From: Candidatus Nitrospira neomarina | Lineage (GTDB): Bacteria > Nitrospirota > Nitrospiria > Nitrospirales > UBA8639 | Assembly: GCF_032051675.1 (NCBI RefSeq) | Contig: NZ_CP116968.1 | Location: 310,001-374,000 of the forward strand | DNA: 64,000 nucleotides | Direction: 5' to 3' | Shown: positions 1 through 8,400 of the stretch, one piece after another | How positions within the stretch are numbered: position 1 is the stretch's first letter | How the letters are laid out: each line of letters begins with the position of its first letter | The notes under the pieces: generated by a model | What the model was told of the DNA's origin: nothing | Databases searched by the model: none | What the model saw: the letters and a program-made list of their open reading frames with translations, nothing else | Made by a program: the position numbers and the translations under genes

Positions 1-277
1 GGCTGAAGTGGCTTCGGCCAAGGATTTATTCAACGATCCAAAACATCCGTATACTCAGGCCCTGCTCTCCGCCAATCCGGTTCCCGACCCGACGGCCCCG
101 TCCAAGCGAATCATCATTCCCGGCGATGTTCCCTCGCCGCTCAATCCGCCCAGCGGATGCCGGTTTCATACACGTTGCCCGCACGTCATGGACGTTTGCA
201 AGACGGTGGAACCCCACCTGACCCAGATCGGCCCTCCCGAAAAAGGCCAACAAGTCTGGTGCCATCTGTATCCTTAA
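1..277 (+). CDS. Oligopeptide/dipeptide ABC transporter ATP-binding protein, C-terminal end (partial)
   Basis: Only the last 90 or so residues are present; the frame is open to the left edge of the window. The end of the nucleotide-binding domain ([18 protein letters not shown]) is followed by the oligo_HPY C-terminal region, with the family's Cys pattern ([14 protein letters not shown]) expected in OppD/OppF/DppD/DppF subunits. Such subunits hydrolyse ATP on the cytoplasmic face to drive peptide uptake through a two-permease channel fed by a periplasmic binding protein. The partner genes should lie upstream, outside the window. Whether it is the D-type or F-type subunit cannot be decided from this fragment. 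Confidence 0.9.
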   Translation, partial: AEVASAKDLFNDPKHPYTQALLSANPVPDPTAPSKRIIIPGDVPSPLNPPSGCRFHTRCPHVMDVCKTVEPHLTQIGPPEKGQQVWCHLYP

Positions 278-861
278 TCAGGCACCGGCTCAGTAGTTTC
301 CAGTCTACTCAACCTCCCGATGTGTGAAAATTTATACTTCAACACTCCGACATTGAACCCATACGTGATGACTCATTGAAGCCTTCTCCAAGTTGTCATC
401 CTGAGCTCATAGCGAAGGATCTGTGCCCAGGTAAAGCAGCCAGGATTATCTTTTTCATCATTCCCGACATTTTTATCGGGAATCTATCTGGGTTTTGGGG
501 GGATGGATCCCAATTACCAACCGGCGGGGATGACAACACCGAGAGGATGTCAGCCTATAACGCCGGCATGACACCTGATGTTCATTGGGCTTAGACACAA
601 TGTTATCTGACAATGTGTGGTAACGGATGCACGCGGTGTGACAATGTGGGATGAGCCTCCCGCCATCCGCTGCCCCAGGGACTCATCATTCTCAGCTAAC
701 ATGAAACTATGCCGTTCCGTATAGCACGCCGCCGCTGCGCAGTTGTTGATAGCGTTGACAATGCCAAAAATCAATACGACAATCAGACAGAAATTTGCAG
801 GTCGGGACCTGCAAGCAATGCGGATCCATATACTCAATAGTTTGACGGACAAAGAAGAGCT
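278..861. other. Intergenic region with a short hairpin; no gene seen
   Basis: No convincing reading frame was found here. Near 393-420 there is a stretch of the type TCATCCTGAGC...GAAGGATCT, which resembles dispersed intergenic repeats known from many bacterial genomes. At 461-482 two 7-base arms (TTCCCGA and TCGGGAA) enclose an 8-base loop. The remainder, up to the next start, shows nothing I can name. Confidence 0.4.
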
Positions 862-1503
862 ATGGCAGACGACCAGCAGCAGCGTGACAGGCTTCTCACG
901 CTTGGTTTCGTAGGTCCAATTAAACGTTCCACATTTCAGCTCCATGTACCAGACCTCGAAGCCGAGGCCCTTAACGATGTTTTCCATTGGTCATCGGCCA
1001 CCCGCTTCCAGGCCGACCGCCTGAGGAATGACGTAGCCGAGGAACTCGCCACCCTTGGTCGGAAACGGCGGCATGCTGCGCGCCGTATGTTCACTCTTAC
1101 TTCCACTGATGAGCATCTATTTTTAGTTGCAGGGGCTAACCTTCGTCGCGTTCTTATTAAGGTCCCCAGACACCTGCGAAAGCGGTTATGCGTCACCAAG
1201 GATTTCTATCGTGTCGTGGTGCTTCTTAGAAATATCTACGAGCACTGGAATGAATTAAGACCTCATATTCGGGCTGGCACCAACGACAGCAAGGGCACTA
1301 TTGCTAAGCTGCGCAAGGAGTTTCCGGCGGCGGAACCCTGGTCCTTCACCATTGATCGTGACCAGAACGAGATCATTCTTGCGAATGTCGTTAACCTCCG
1401 CTCCTTCACCCATGACCTGAGACGACTCGAATCGCGTGTACTCCGTATTGAGCGTTCCCGTGGTCGCGCCTCGACCACTATGACCTCCCAGAAACCTTTT
1501 TAG
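862..1503 (+). CDS. Hypothetical protein, possibly HEPN-like
   Basis: A 213-residue soluble, Arg-rich protein without signal peptide or membrane segment. I do not recognise the family. The most distinctive stretch is LLRNIYEHWNELR at about residues 121-133, which contains R123-x4-H128, the spacing of the RX4-6H motif of HEPN ribonucleases in a helical context. That is suggestive only, because such a short motif also arises by chance. The ATG at 862 has only a weak ribosome-binding site (AAAGAAGAG upstream). It stands alone, with a long empty upstream region and a secreted protein downstream. The gene call is fairly safe; the function is open. Confidence 0.6.
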   Translation: MADDQQQRDRLLTLGFVGPIKRSTFQLHVPDLEAEALNDVFHWSSATRFQADRLRNDVAEELATLGRKRRHAARRMFTLTSTDEHLFLVAGANLRRVLIKVPRHLRKRLCVTKDFYRVVVLLRNIYEHWNELRPHIRAGTNDSKGTIAKLRKEFPAAEPWSFTIDRDQNEIILANVVNLRSFTHDLRRLESRVLRIERSRGRASTTMTSQKPF

Positions 1504-1599
1504 GGCACAGAGGGATGAGTAAATCGCCTAAAAACTTGATCCGACTGCTCGGCATCGGCCACTCAGTCGCAGACTTAATAAATGGAAGGGAATGATGAG

Positions 1600-2007
1600 A
1601 TGAAAAAAGTCATTTTAACTACTTTTTGGGTCATCTTCTTTACGGGAACCGCGTTAGCACAATCAGTGGAAAGTCAAATTCGAGAGTTCGCCATACGGGA
1701 ACATCCTAACGACCCGAGCATGCAACAATTTACCTATGAAAGGCAGTTTGCGGCATACAGATTTATGCTTTCGGTCGAGGATGGGGATGTGAAACAAATA
1801 GCCATTCAAGAATATCCTAGTGATTATGCAATGCAAAAGTATACCTTCTCCAAACAGCTTTCGGCCAAGCATTATATGGAAGCCGTTACTGATCAGGAGG
1901 TGAAACAAATTGCCATTCGGGAATACCCGAATGATTACGCGATGCAAAAGTATACTTTCGACAAACAGCTTTCGGCCAAGCGCTATATGGATAATGTTAT
2001 TAAATAA
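1600..2007 (+). CDS. Exported protein of three 37-residue repeats
   Basis: A 135-residue protein with a clean Sec signal peptide (MKKVILTTFWVIFFTGTALA, then cleavage before QSVES). The start at 1600 is preferred over an in-frame ATG at 1582 because GGAAGGG sits about 9 bases before it and the signal peptide then begins properly. The mature part is three tandem repeats with a 37-residue period, each of the form AIxEYPxDYAMQKYTFxKQ followed by LSAKxYM; the first is the most diverged. The pattern is amphipathic and helical, with many aromatic and charged residues. Repeats of this type occur in bacterial exported proteins of unknown role. No function is assigned. Confidence 0.75.
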   Translation: MKKVILTTFWVIFFTGTALAQSVESQIREFAIREHPNDPSMQQFTYERQFAAYRFMLSVEDGDVKQIAIQEYPSDYAMQKYTFSKQLSAKHYMEAVTDQEVKQIAIREYPNDYAMQKYTFDKQLSAKRYMDNVIK

Positions 2008-2063
2008 GAAATGAAGAGATCGCCTTGAAATATTGGAAAATGCTAATTCTGCGAATGGTTTCA

Positions 2064-2091
2064 TTGAATGCTTGAACGGTTAATCTATAAT
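2064..2091 (+). promoter_or_regulatory. Candidate sigma70-type promoter for the decarboxylase gene
   Basis: TTGAAT (2064-2069) and a perfect TATAAT (2086-2091) are separated by 16 bases in an AT-rich intergenic stretch. This predicts a start of transcription near 2098 and a leader of roughly 90 bases before the coding sequence at 2187. Based on consensus match only. Confidence 0.5.
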
Positions 2092-2186
2092 GTTTTCATG
2101 GATTAAATATAAATTTCTTGTTCTCTGTTTATAACCTCTTTATCCGATATAATTAAATAGTTGAGAAAAGATTTGGACATCCTCCA

Positions 2187-3845
2187 TTGAATAACTCTTA
2201 CACTATTGGCACGCTTCTGCTGGACCGTCTGTACAAGCTGGGTCTGCATCATATTTTCGGCATTCCCGGCGATTATGTGCTGACACTTTTTAAGCTCATT
2301 GAAGAATCGCCTATCCGGCATATTGGAACGACGCGGGAAGATTGTGCGGGCTTTGCAGCGGATGCCTATGCACGTATACATGGGATTGGCGGCGCATGTG
2401 TGACCTATTGCGTCGGTGGTTTGAATATGGTCAATGCCGTTGCCTGTGCGTATGCCGAGCGGTCGCCGGTGGTGTTGATCTCCGGCTCACCCGGGTTGAA
2501 TGAACGAGTCAATAATCCCTTCCTGCATCACATGGTCCGTGATTTCTCGACCCAGCGTGATGTCTTTGAAAAGATTACCGTGGCTTCCGTCGTGTTGGAT
2601 GACCCCCATACTGCCGAACGGGAGATTGACCGGGCCTTGAAGGCGTTAATGCAATTCAAGCGACCCATCTATTTGGAGATTCCACGAGACCTCGTGATGA
2701 CTCCCGTGCAGGTGGCCTCAACAACACCACCGACAGTCACGACCTGCCAGAGTGATCAAGCGGCGCTCAAAGAAGCCGTTGCAGAAGTTCGCGGCATTCT
2801 GTCCGGTTCCGAACGTCCGGTTATTCTGGCCGGCGCTGAAATCCATCGATTCGGCCTTCAGGACCAATTGACTGAACTGGTCGAACATATGAATGTGCCT
2901 ATCGCCACCACCTTGCTGGGAAAGTCCGTCCTTCGCGAAGACCATCCATTGAATATCGGGGTGTATGGTGGACTGGTGGGGCGGGAAGAAATTCTCGAGT
3001 TCGTGGAAAATGCCGACTGTTTGCTGACCTTAGGAACACTGCTCACCGATGTTGAGGACGTCAAAGCGCATGCCACGCTTCTGGCGGCAGGCCGGACCGT
3101 TCATGCGACGGCGGACTCCATTGCTATCAAGCATCATAAATATGATGATGTCCGTTTTGAAGATTTTATCCAAGCCCTGGTGGCCTCCCCCTTGCCGTCA
3201 TTTCCTGCACGAGCGCTCCCGCCACGCGATAGCGTTCGTTTTGATCCACCTGGTCCGGAAGCGGCAGTGACCCTTCGCAATGTGTTCGGATATTTGGATG
3301 GGCTGTTAAATGAAAAGACGGTGGTGATTGCCGATGTCGGGGAGTCGCTGTTTGCCGCTGCGGATCTGCGTGTACGAAAAAGTGCGGAGTTCCTGTCTCC
3401 GGCCTATTACACCTCCATGGGTTTTAGTGTTCCGGCCGCTCTCGGTGCGGGGTTTGCTGATCCCGGACTGAGGCCACTTGTGTTAGTAGGTGACGGCGCA
3501 TTTCAAATGACCGGTACCGAATTGTCCACCTGCATTCGCTACGGGCAGGCCCCCATTGTGGTGGTGCTGAATAACCGCGGCTATGGGACGGAACGGGAAA
3601 TTCTCGAAGGTCCGTTCAATGACATCCATGAATGGCAGTACGAGAAGATTTGTGATGTGTTGGGCGGAGGCGTGGGGCATCGAGTGGGCACCTTCGGGCA
3701 GTTAGTCCAAGCGTTGAGTATTGCCGTTGATGACCAGAAGCAGGTCCATGTGCTGAATGTCCTGCTTGATTCTCGTGACCGATCCACCGCCATGAAACGC
3801 GTTGCCCAGCGATTGGCGAAACGGATGACGGGAAAAAAGCTTTGA
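2187..3845 (+). CDS. Thiamine diphosphate-dependent 2-oxoacid decarboxylase (indolepyruvate/pyruvate decarboxylase family)
   Basis: A 552-residue cytoplasmic enzyme of normal family length. It should decarboxylate a 2-oxoacid such as indolepyruvate, phenylpyruvate or pyruvate to the aldehyde, using ThDP and Mg2+. Visible features: the activating glutamate (REDCAGF, E51), the HH pair of this subfamily (PFLHHMV, H114-H115), and the ThDP/Mg motif starting GDGAFQMTG and ending VVLNNRGYG near residues 430-460. The TTG start at 2187 lacks a strong ribosome site, but an in-frame stop lies 30 bases upstream, so the start cannot be far off. The gene stands alone. A tryptophanase-family gene lies 60 kb away in this window, which does not by itself fix the substrate. 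Substrate specificity is unresolved. Confidence 0.88.
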   Translation: MNNSYTIGTLLLDRLYKLGLHHIFGIPGDYVLTLFKLIEESPIRHIGTTREDCAGFAADAYARIHGIGGACVTYCVGGLNMVNAVACAYAERSPVVLISGSPGLNERVNNPFLHHMVRDFSTQRDVFEKITVASVVLDDPHTAEREIDRALKALMQFKRPIYLEIPRDLVMTPVQVASTTPPTVTTCQSDQAALKEAVAEVRGILSGSERPVILAGAEIHRFGLQDQLTELVEHMNVPIATTLLGKSVLREDHPLNIGVYGGLVGREEILEFVENADCLLTLGTLLTDVEDVKAHATLLAAGRTVHATADSIAIKHHKYDDVRFEDFIQALVASPLPSFPARALPPRDSVRFDPPGPEAAVTLRNVFGYLDGLLNEKTVVIADVGESLFAAADLRVRKSAEFLSPAYYTSMGFSVPAALGAGFADPGLRPLVLVGDGAFQMTGTELSTCIRYGQAPIVVVLNNRGYGTEREILEGPFNDIHEWQYEKICDVLGGGVGHRVGTFGQLVQALSIAVDDQKQVHVLNVLLDSRDRSTAMKRVAQRLAKRMTGKKL

Positions 3846-4026
3846 TTTTCTCTGGATTCTGAGCCCTGCCTTATCATTACGAGCTGTTTAAACTCCTTTC
3901 ATTCTTCGCTTTCACGATAATCATCAAAACCCCTTGTCCTGATTGGTTGCGGGCTTGATTCATGCGCCCGTATAATGGTCTGGTTTGAGACAATTTTTTC
4001 CTTTCAGCCAGGATAGGACCCTTCAT

Positions 4027-5295
4027 ATGAGTACCGAGACCGTCGAAAAAGATTCCAAAAACTACCCGCTTTTGCGGAATTTGCAATATTCCCCGCTGAA
4101 GCAGGGGGAAGAGCAATACATTGTGTTGTGGGACCCTTCCGGCCTGTCTTCTGAAAAGCTGGTATTGCCTCTGAATTTTTTCTATCTGTTTCAATTTTTT
4201 GATGGAGAACATTCCCTGGAACAGGTTGGTGCCGAGTATCTCAAGAAGTATGGCGAATTTATGATGCCGGATCGCCTTACAAAATTGGTGAGCGATCTGG
4301 ACGAAAAATTGTTTTTGGAAGGGGACCGACTGAAGCAGGTGCAAGCGCAAGCCTTTGAGGCCTATAGAAAGCTTGACTCAAGGCCGATGGCGTTCGCAGG
4401 GCAGCAATATGAATCCGATCCGGCCAAATTACGAGTGCAAATCGATGGGTTTTATTCCTCCAAAGAAGGTCCGGAAAAAGGGAAAGCGGAATGTGCCGGT
4501 CAGACGATTAAAGGTCTTGTCGCCCCGAATTTTGAATTAAAAGATGCCGGGCCTATTTACGCCTGGGGTTATCAAGAGTTACGGGAAGGCCAGGTCCCGG
4601 ATGTGTTGGTGTTGATCGGCACCTGCCATGCCGGTCTCGAAGGGGGAATTGCCTTTACGGATAAAGATTTTGACACGCCGTTTGGGACCGTGCCGGTTAA
4701 CCGTGCGATTATCGACTTAATCCGCAAAGAAACCGGTGAAACTTTTTTTGTGGAGGATATTGCCCATCTTCGAGAGCATAGTCTGGAATTGCAACTGCCA
4801 TTTCTTAAGCATGCGCTGGGTGAAGGGCGGGAGATTTCCATTGTACCGATTCTCGTGGATTTTCCTCCTGAGACATTGACGGGTGGGGAGTATCAACAGC
4901 TCTTTCACCGCATTGATCAATTTCTCACGATTACTAAACGTGCGATCCAGGCCAGCGGGCAGCAGGTCTGTGTCATTGGCAGCGCCAATTTGGCGCATAT
5001 CGGGATTCGCTATGGAGATAAAACTCCTCCCACTGATTTTTCATTTCACCGATGTATGCAAATTGATTTGGAAATGTTGAAGAAGGTGGAAGAAGCGGAC
5101 CCGGAAGGGTTCGCAGAATTTATCTTGAAGGAGGGGAATCAGCGGCGCATTCTAGGATTTGGGGTTATTTTTTCCCTGATGAAACTGCTCAAGCGCGACG
5201 GGGAGGATTTCAAGGGGCAGGTGCTACGCTATGATCGGGGTATTACCGACCAGTTTAATTCGACGGTGACGTACGCCAGTATCGTGTTTGTCTAA
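4027..5295 (+). CDS. MEMO-like protein (AmmeMemoRadiSam system protein B family) with N-terminal extension
   Basis: A 422-residue protein. Residues 10-105 form a small domain resembling PqqD-type winged helices; residues 160-422 are a MEMO/LigB-like fold. Conserved family motifs are visible: VLIGTCHAG (H201), LREHSLELQLPFL (H251) and ANLAHIGIRYGD (H324). Two usual positions are changed. The first His of the family (normally APH or VPH) is N168 in LVAPNFEL, and the Asp of the DLaH motif is N321. The metal site may therefore be altered. The ATG at 4027 follows an AGGATAGGA site. No AMMECR1 or radical-SAM partner lies nearby. The reaction is unknown for the family in bacteria; only membership is claimed. 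Confidence 0.82.
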   Translation: MSTETVEKDSKNYPLLRNLQYSPLKQGEEQYIVLWDPSGLSSEKLVLPLNFFYLFQFFDGEHSLEQVGAEYLKKYGEFMMPDRLTKLVSDLDEKLFLEGDRLKQVQAQAFEAYRKLDSRPMAFAGQQYESDPAKLRVQIDGFYSSKEGPEKGKAECAGQTIKGLVAPNFELKDAGPIYAWGYQELREGQVPDVLVLIGTCHAGLEGGIAFTDKDFDTPFGTVPVNRAIIDLIRKETGETFFVEDIAHLREHSLELQLPFLKHALGEGREISIVPILVDFPPETLTGGEYQQLFHRIDQFLTITKRAIQASGQQVCVIGSANLAHIGIRYGDKTPPTDFSFHRCMQIDLEMLKKVEEADPEGFAEFILKEGNQRRILGFGVIFSLMKLLKRDGEDFKGQVLRYDRGITDQFNSTVTYASIVFV

Positions 5296-5568
5296 GACCC
5301 GCATCTCCTTTACAGGCCCTACGGCTGGATTACCAAGGCATGAGGCCAAACATCATTACTTTGGTTCATCAAACGGCGGCCAAAGGGGCAAATCCGTCCA
5401 TGTTCTCGTAAACTATGGCCCGGATGGAGATCATCCAAGTCAAATTCACAGGCCTCACAACCTAACCAGCCCTTTCGTTGTCGTCGCTCTGCCTTCGTGG
5501 TAGCATCTCAGTACGGATTGGAATCGTACCCTCAGTATCCTCTCTTGAGATCAGAGGAGGAGGTCTTT

Positions 5569-6297
5569 ATGCTCAACCGTTATTTCGCCCGATCACCTCT
5601 CTGGCTGACCGTAATCATGTTGGTCCCCGTAGCAGGCTGGGGAGCTGACTTTCCAAACGGACGTATCGAAATCAACGGTAACTATCGTTACGCCCAGCAC
5701 CATTCAGAGACACTTGCTGAAGCAAAATCGCTTGCCTGTCGTGAAGCTTGGCGACTGGCTGTTCTGAACTCGTCGCTCTATCGCGAACAGACCGTATCCG
5801 TGATTGACTCTCCACTTCTCCGAGATCTGGCCTATACCCTTGCCTCACGCTTTGTGCAAGACCAGCAAATAGTCGAGCAGACTGAACCGAAGCGCATTGT
5901 CTCATGCGGCGTCCGAGGCTTTCTCCCCCTTGAAGAAAGCAGACGCGTGATCCGGACACAACTAAGTGGGGACCCACCATCCTCGGATGCGTTCGATCAG
6001 AATCGCGCGTTGCGGATTCTCAGTGTGCGCGAGGAAGGTAGTGGCAGCCTCATCGTGCAATATCAGGCGTTGAAGCGCCTAGATTGGTTGGGCACACACT
6101 ACCAGGGAGGACTCAGAGAAACAGCCGACATCATGGTGGCCTTTTATGACCACCAGGACTTTTTGATTAAGACCGACCGATACCCGGCCAGAAAGACCCC
6201 GTCCGGGGATGACACCATGAACCCCTCTGCTGTGGGTGTGCTAAAAGTCGTTAAGCCCCCGGAAGCCAAGATCTATCGCGTTTGGCTGGTGAAGTAG
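5569..6297 (+). CDS. Exported hypothetical protein
   Basis: A 242-residue protein with a signal peptide at residues 1-26 (hydrophobic LTVIMLVPVAGWGA). The start at 5569 is fixed by a strong GAGGAGGAGG site at 5554-5563; an in-frame ATG further upstream lacks one. The mature N-terminus has a Tyr-containing strand followed by a helix rich in Ala (ETLAEAKSLACREAWRLAV), a layout resembling the N-terminal domains of LPP20/FlgT-type envelope proteins. That comparison is weak and no motif proves it. It ends before a convergent band-7 gene. Function unknown. Confidence 0.7.
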   Translation: MLNRYFARSPLWLTVIMLVPVAGWGADFPNGRIEINGNYRYAQHHSETLAEAKSLACREAWRLAVLNSSLYREQTVSVIDSPLLRDLAYTLASRFVQDQQIVEQTEPKRIVSCGVRGFLPLEESRRVIRTQLSGDPPSSDAFDQNRALRILSVREEGSGSLIVQYQALKRLDWLGTHYQGGLRETADIMVAFYDHQDFLIKTDRYPARKTPSGDDTMNPSAVGVLKVVKPPEAKIYRVWLVK

Positions 6298-6389
6298 GCA
6301 AGAAAGTCACCCTTCGAGAGAAGCAGGAGTGGTCCCTTATCATATGCCGACTTTTTAATTTACGTTCTCAAAAAAGAACCCTGCCGAAT

Positions 6390-7223
6390 TCACTGGCCAG
6401 CGAGCGGCGGTATGTTGATGCCTACGCGCTCGAGTCCCATGATAACCGTCAATGCTGTCGGGGCATGTTGGACTATTTCCTTCTGCACTTCGATGCGCCG
6501 CAGGTCGACAAACTCTGGGGCTGTGAGTCCAAGTGATTCCCGATAGGCCCGGTCGGCGATCCCCCGCTGCATTTCAGCTTTCTCACGCGCTTCCTCCGCC
6601 TTTTGGAATTCTACCATGGTAATCTTGCGTTGTTCCTGGATGATGGTCTGTGTCGTCTGCTCGACCACGCCTTTGGGAGGAAGGATGCTCCCGACGACAA
6701 CACGATTTAACCGCACAGGGAGGTCCTGCTCTTCAATTAGCTTTGTTTTGACCTCCTGTGCAATAGCATCCTGTAACTTGGCTCTTGTGGTCGGGTCGGT
6801 TGTCAACTGAAAGAGCGGGTATTTTTGCACTTCTTCTCGTACGAAGGTCCGGAAGGCTTCTTTAACGTTGTTCTGATACCAGTTGGGCCCATACTTTGAA
6901 ATCAATTCCGGCGAACGGCCTTGGACGACATTGGCGATTAGAAATGCATCAAAAGACACGGGGGCATTTTCGGCCGAAATGATATCGAAATGTTCCGAGT
7001 ATTGAATCGGACGGATGTCGACATTGATGACTTTCGTTGATGGTGAAACGGACACTCGGCCGGTTGTGGTTGGTACAGGATCCACGCCACCATGGCCGAA
7101 GAAAAATGGTTGCTCGACTAACACCCCTTCATGCCCTGCTTCGATCGCGACACATCCAATGCTCGAAAGTACTATCGAAAAGACTCCGACGATCCCCAAA
7201 ACACGACTCATGTTGCGGGTCAT
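6390..7223 (-). CDS. SPFH/band 7 (prohibitin-like) lipoprotein or membrane protein
   Basis: A 277-residue protein with an N-terminal hydrophobic segment ending in SSIGC, a plausible lipobox-like site, then a band-7/SPFH domain from about residue 30 to 180. A charged coiled-coil region follows (EFQKAEEAREKAEMQRGIADR). SPFH proteins form large rings or scaffolds on membranes, often helping FtsH-type proteases. An ftsH gene is present but 53 kb away, so no operon link exists. The start at 7223 follows AAAGGAGGGGG at good spacing. Family membership is confident; the client is unknown. Confidence 0.85.
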   Translation of the reverse strand: MTRNMSRVLGIVGVFSIVLSSIGCVAIEAGHEGVLVEQPFFFGHGGVDPVPTTTGRVSVSPSTKVINVDIRPIQYSEHFDIISAENAPVSFDAFLIANVVQGRSPELISKYGPNWYQNNVKEAFRTFVREEVQKYPLFQLTTDPTTRAKLQDAIAQEVKTKLIEEQDLPVRLNRVVVGSILPPKGVVEQTTQTIIQEQRKITMVEFQKAEEAREKAEMQRGIADRAYRESLGLTAPEFVDLRRIEVQKEIVQHAPTALTVIMGLERVGINIPPLAGQ

Positions 7224-7711
7224 AACCCCCTCCTTTCCTCACGCCATTCAGCCAGGGAAAGTCAGGTTGAATGGCCGGCGTCTATTGACGCCTGAGCTTC
7301 CGCACACATTCCAATGTCATATCTTAAGAAGCGGTCTGACGGAACGTCAAACCGAGGCTGCTAAAACATTCCAATGATTAAAAGGATTATGAAGGCGGGA
7401 GAATAGCGATCCAATGGAATGAAGTCTCCGGGGAAGGGATTTAGAAGGTATCGATTAATTTCTGGAAGACCAAGCAAATTTTGATTGGATGAATGTTTTC
7501 TGGTTTCCTTTCGCCCTGTCTACTGACTGCTGCGGCGCATCGATTCAGCACGATGAGACTGATTCAGATATTTCGAAGAGTTCTCGGGAGGTTATTTCGA
7601 GGGAAGACTGATCGTTGTTTGTCGGCAGTGTGAGGAAATTGTGGGCGGAAGATTGTCTCCGTGTGCCGCAGGGTGATCTCTCAAATAAATCCAGGCACGG
7701 ACTGGTGTCAA
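7224..7711. other. Intergenic region upstream of the band-7 gene; no gene seen
   Basis: About 490 bases between the band-7 start and the cyclophilin end, both on the minus strand. It must carry the band-7 promoter. An 11-base word, ACATTCCAATG, occurs twice near 7308 and 7366. No gene or RNA family was recognised. Confidence 0.4.
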
Positions 7712-7734
7712 CGAGTGACGGACTCCGTCACTCG
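7712..7734. terminator. Perfect stem-loop directly after the cyclophilin gene
   Basis: CGAGTGACGG (7712-7721) and CCGTCACTCG (7725-7734) are exact inverted repeats with a 3-base loop, abutting the cyclophilin stop codon on the minus strand. No clear T-run follows, so it may stabilise the 3' end rather than act as a classic intrinsic terminator. Confidence 0.5.
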
Positions 7735-8268
7735 CTACTCTTCGGAGCGTACCTTCATCTTCACTGGCTCAAGCGGATTGTCCCGGCTGTCGCATGGCAA
7801 GGCGGCGATCTGATCCACCACCTCCATACCTTTCACCACTCTGCCGAACACCGTATACATGCGATCAAGACTGCTGGTGTCCTCCACGATGATATAGAAC
7901 TGCGATCCGCTATCGGAGACATCACGGGTGGCATCCGGGTTTCGTGGAACTTTGGCCATGGCAACCGTCCCGCGACGGTGAGGTCGATCACTCGGTTCGG
8001 AAGGGAGGCTAAACCCCGGTCCCCCGGTGCCATGGAGTTCCCGGTCAGGATGTTTGCTTAATGGGTCGCCACCTTGGATCAGAAATTTCGGCACGACCCG
8101 GTGAAATGTCGTGTCATCATAAAATTTCAGCCTGACGAGATTGAGGAAGCTTTCCACATGTCGGGGCGCGTCGTCCGTAAAAAAGCGGATTTCTATATCC
8201 CCGAATTTCGTGGAGATAATGGCCTTGGGATTTTTCTTTTTGAATTGTAAGTGAGGTGGTGTGGTCAC
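7735..8268 (-). CDS. Peptidyl-prolyl cis-trans isomerase, cyclophilin type
   Basis: A 177-residue protein without signal peptide, so probably cytoplasmic. It catalyses cis-trans isomerisation of X-Pro bonds. Cyclophilin motifs are present: FYDDTTFHRVVPKFLIQGGDP (catalytic Arg in FHRV), a GTVAMAK strand, SGSQFYI and VFGRVVKGMEVVD. The loop between residues 75 and 105 (ELHGTGGPGFSLPSEPSD) is typical of bacterial single-domain cyclophilins. The only start giving the full first strand is a GTG at 8268, with a weak ribosome site. A perfect hairpin follows the stop codon. Confidence 0.9.
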   Translation of the reverse strand: MTTPPHLQFKKKNPKAIISTKFGDIEIRFFTDDAPRHVESFLNLVRLKFYDDTTFHRVVPKFLIQGGDPLSKHPDRELHGTGGPGFSLPSEPSDRPHRRGTVAMAKVPRNPDATRDVSDSGSQFYIIVEDTSSLDRMYTVFGRVVKGMEVVDQIAALPCDSRDNPLEPVKMKVRSEE

Positions 8269-8400
8269 AGTTCTGGCACTCTACCAAGGGTTTGCAAAGT
8301 TCATCAAGCATCACGAACGTTTGGGTGAAGAAGAAACTCAGAAATATGTGTTGACAAGAGACAATGTCCGCACTTCAGTCATGGTAAGGCTCTGAAAACG

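Noticed and set aside
2206-2220. TGGCACGCTTCTGCT as a sigma54 promoter
   Set aside because: GG and GC are separated by 9 bases, not 10, and the sequence lies inside the coding region of the decarboxylase.
7615-8061. 148-residue plus-strand frame opposite the cyclophilin
   Set aside because: It is antisense to a complete, motif-proven cyclophilin gene and has no motif of its own.
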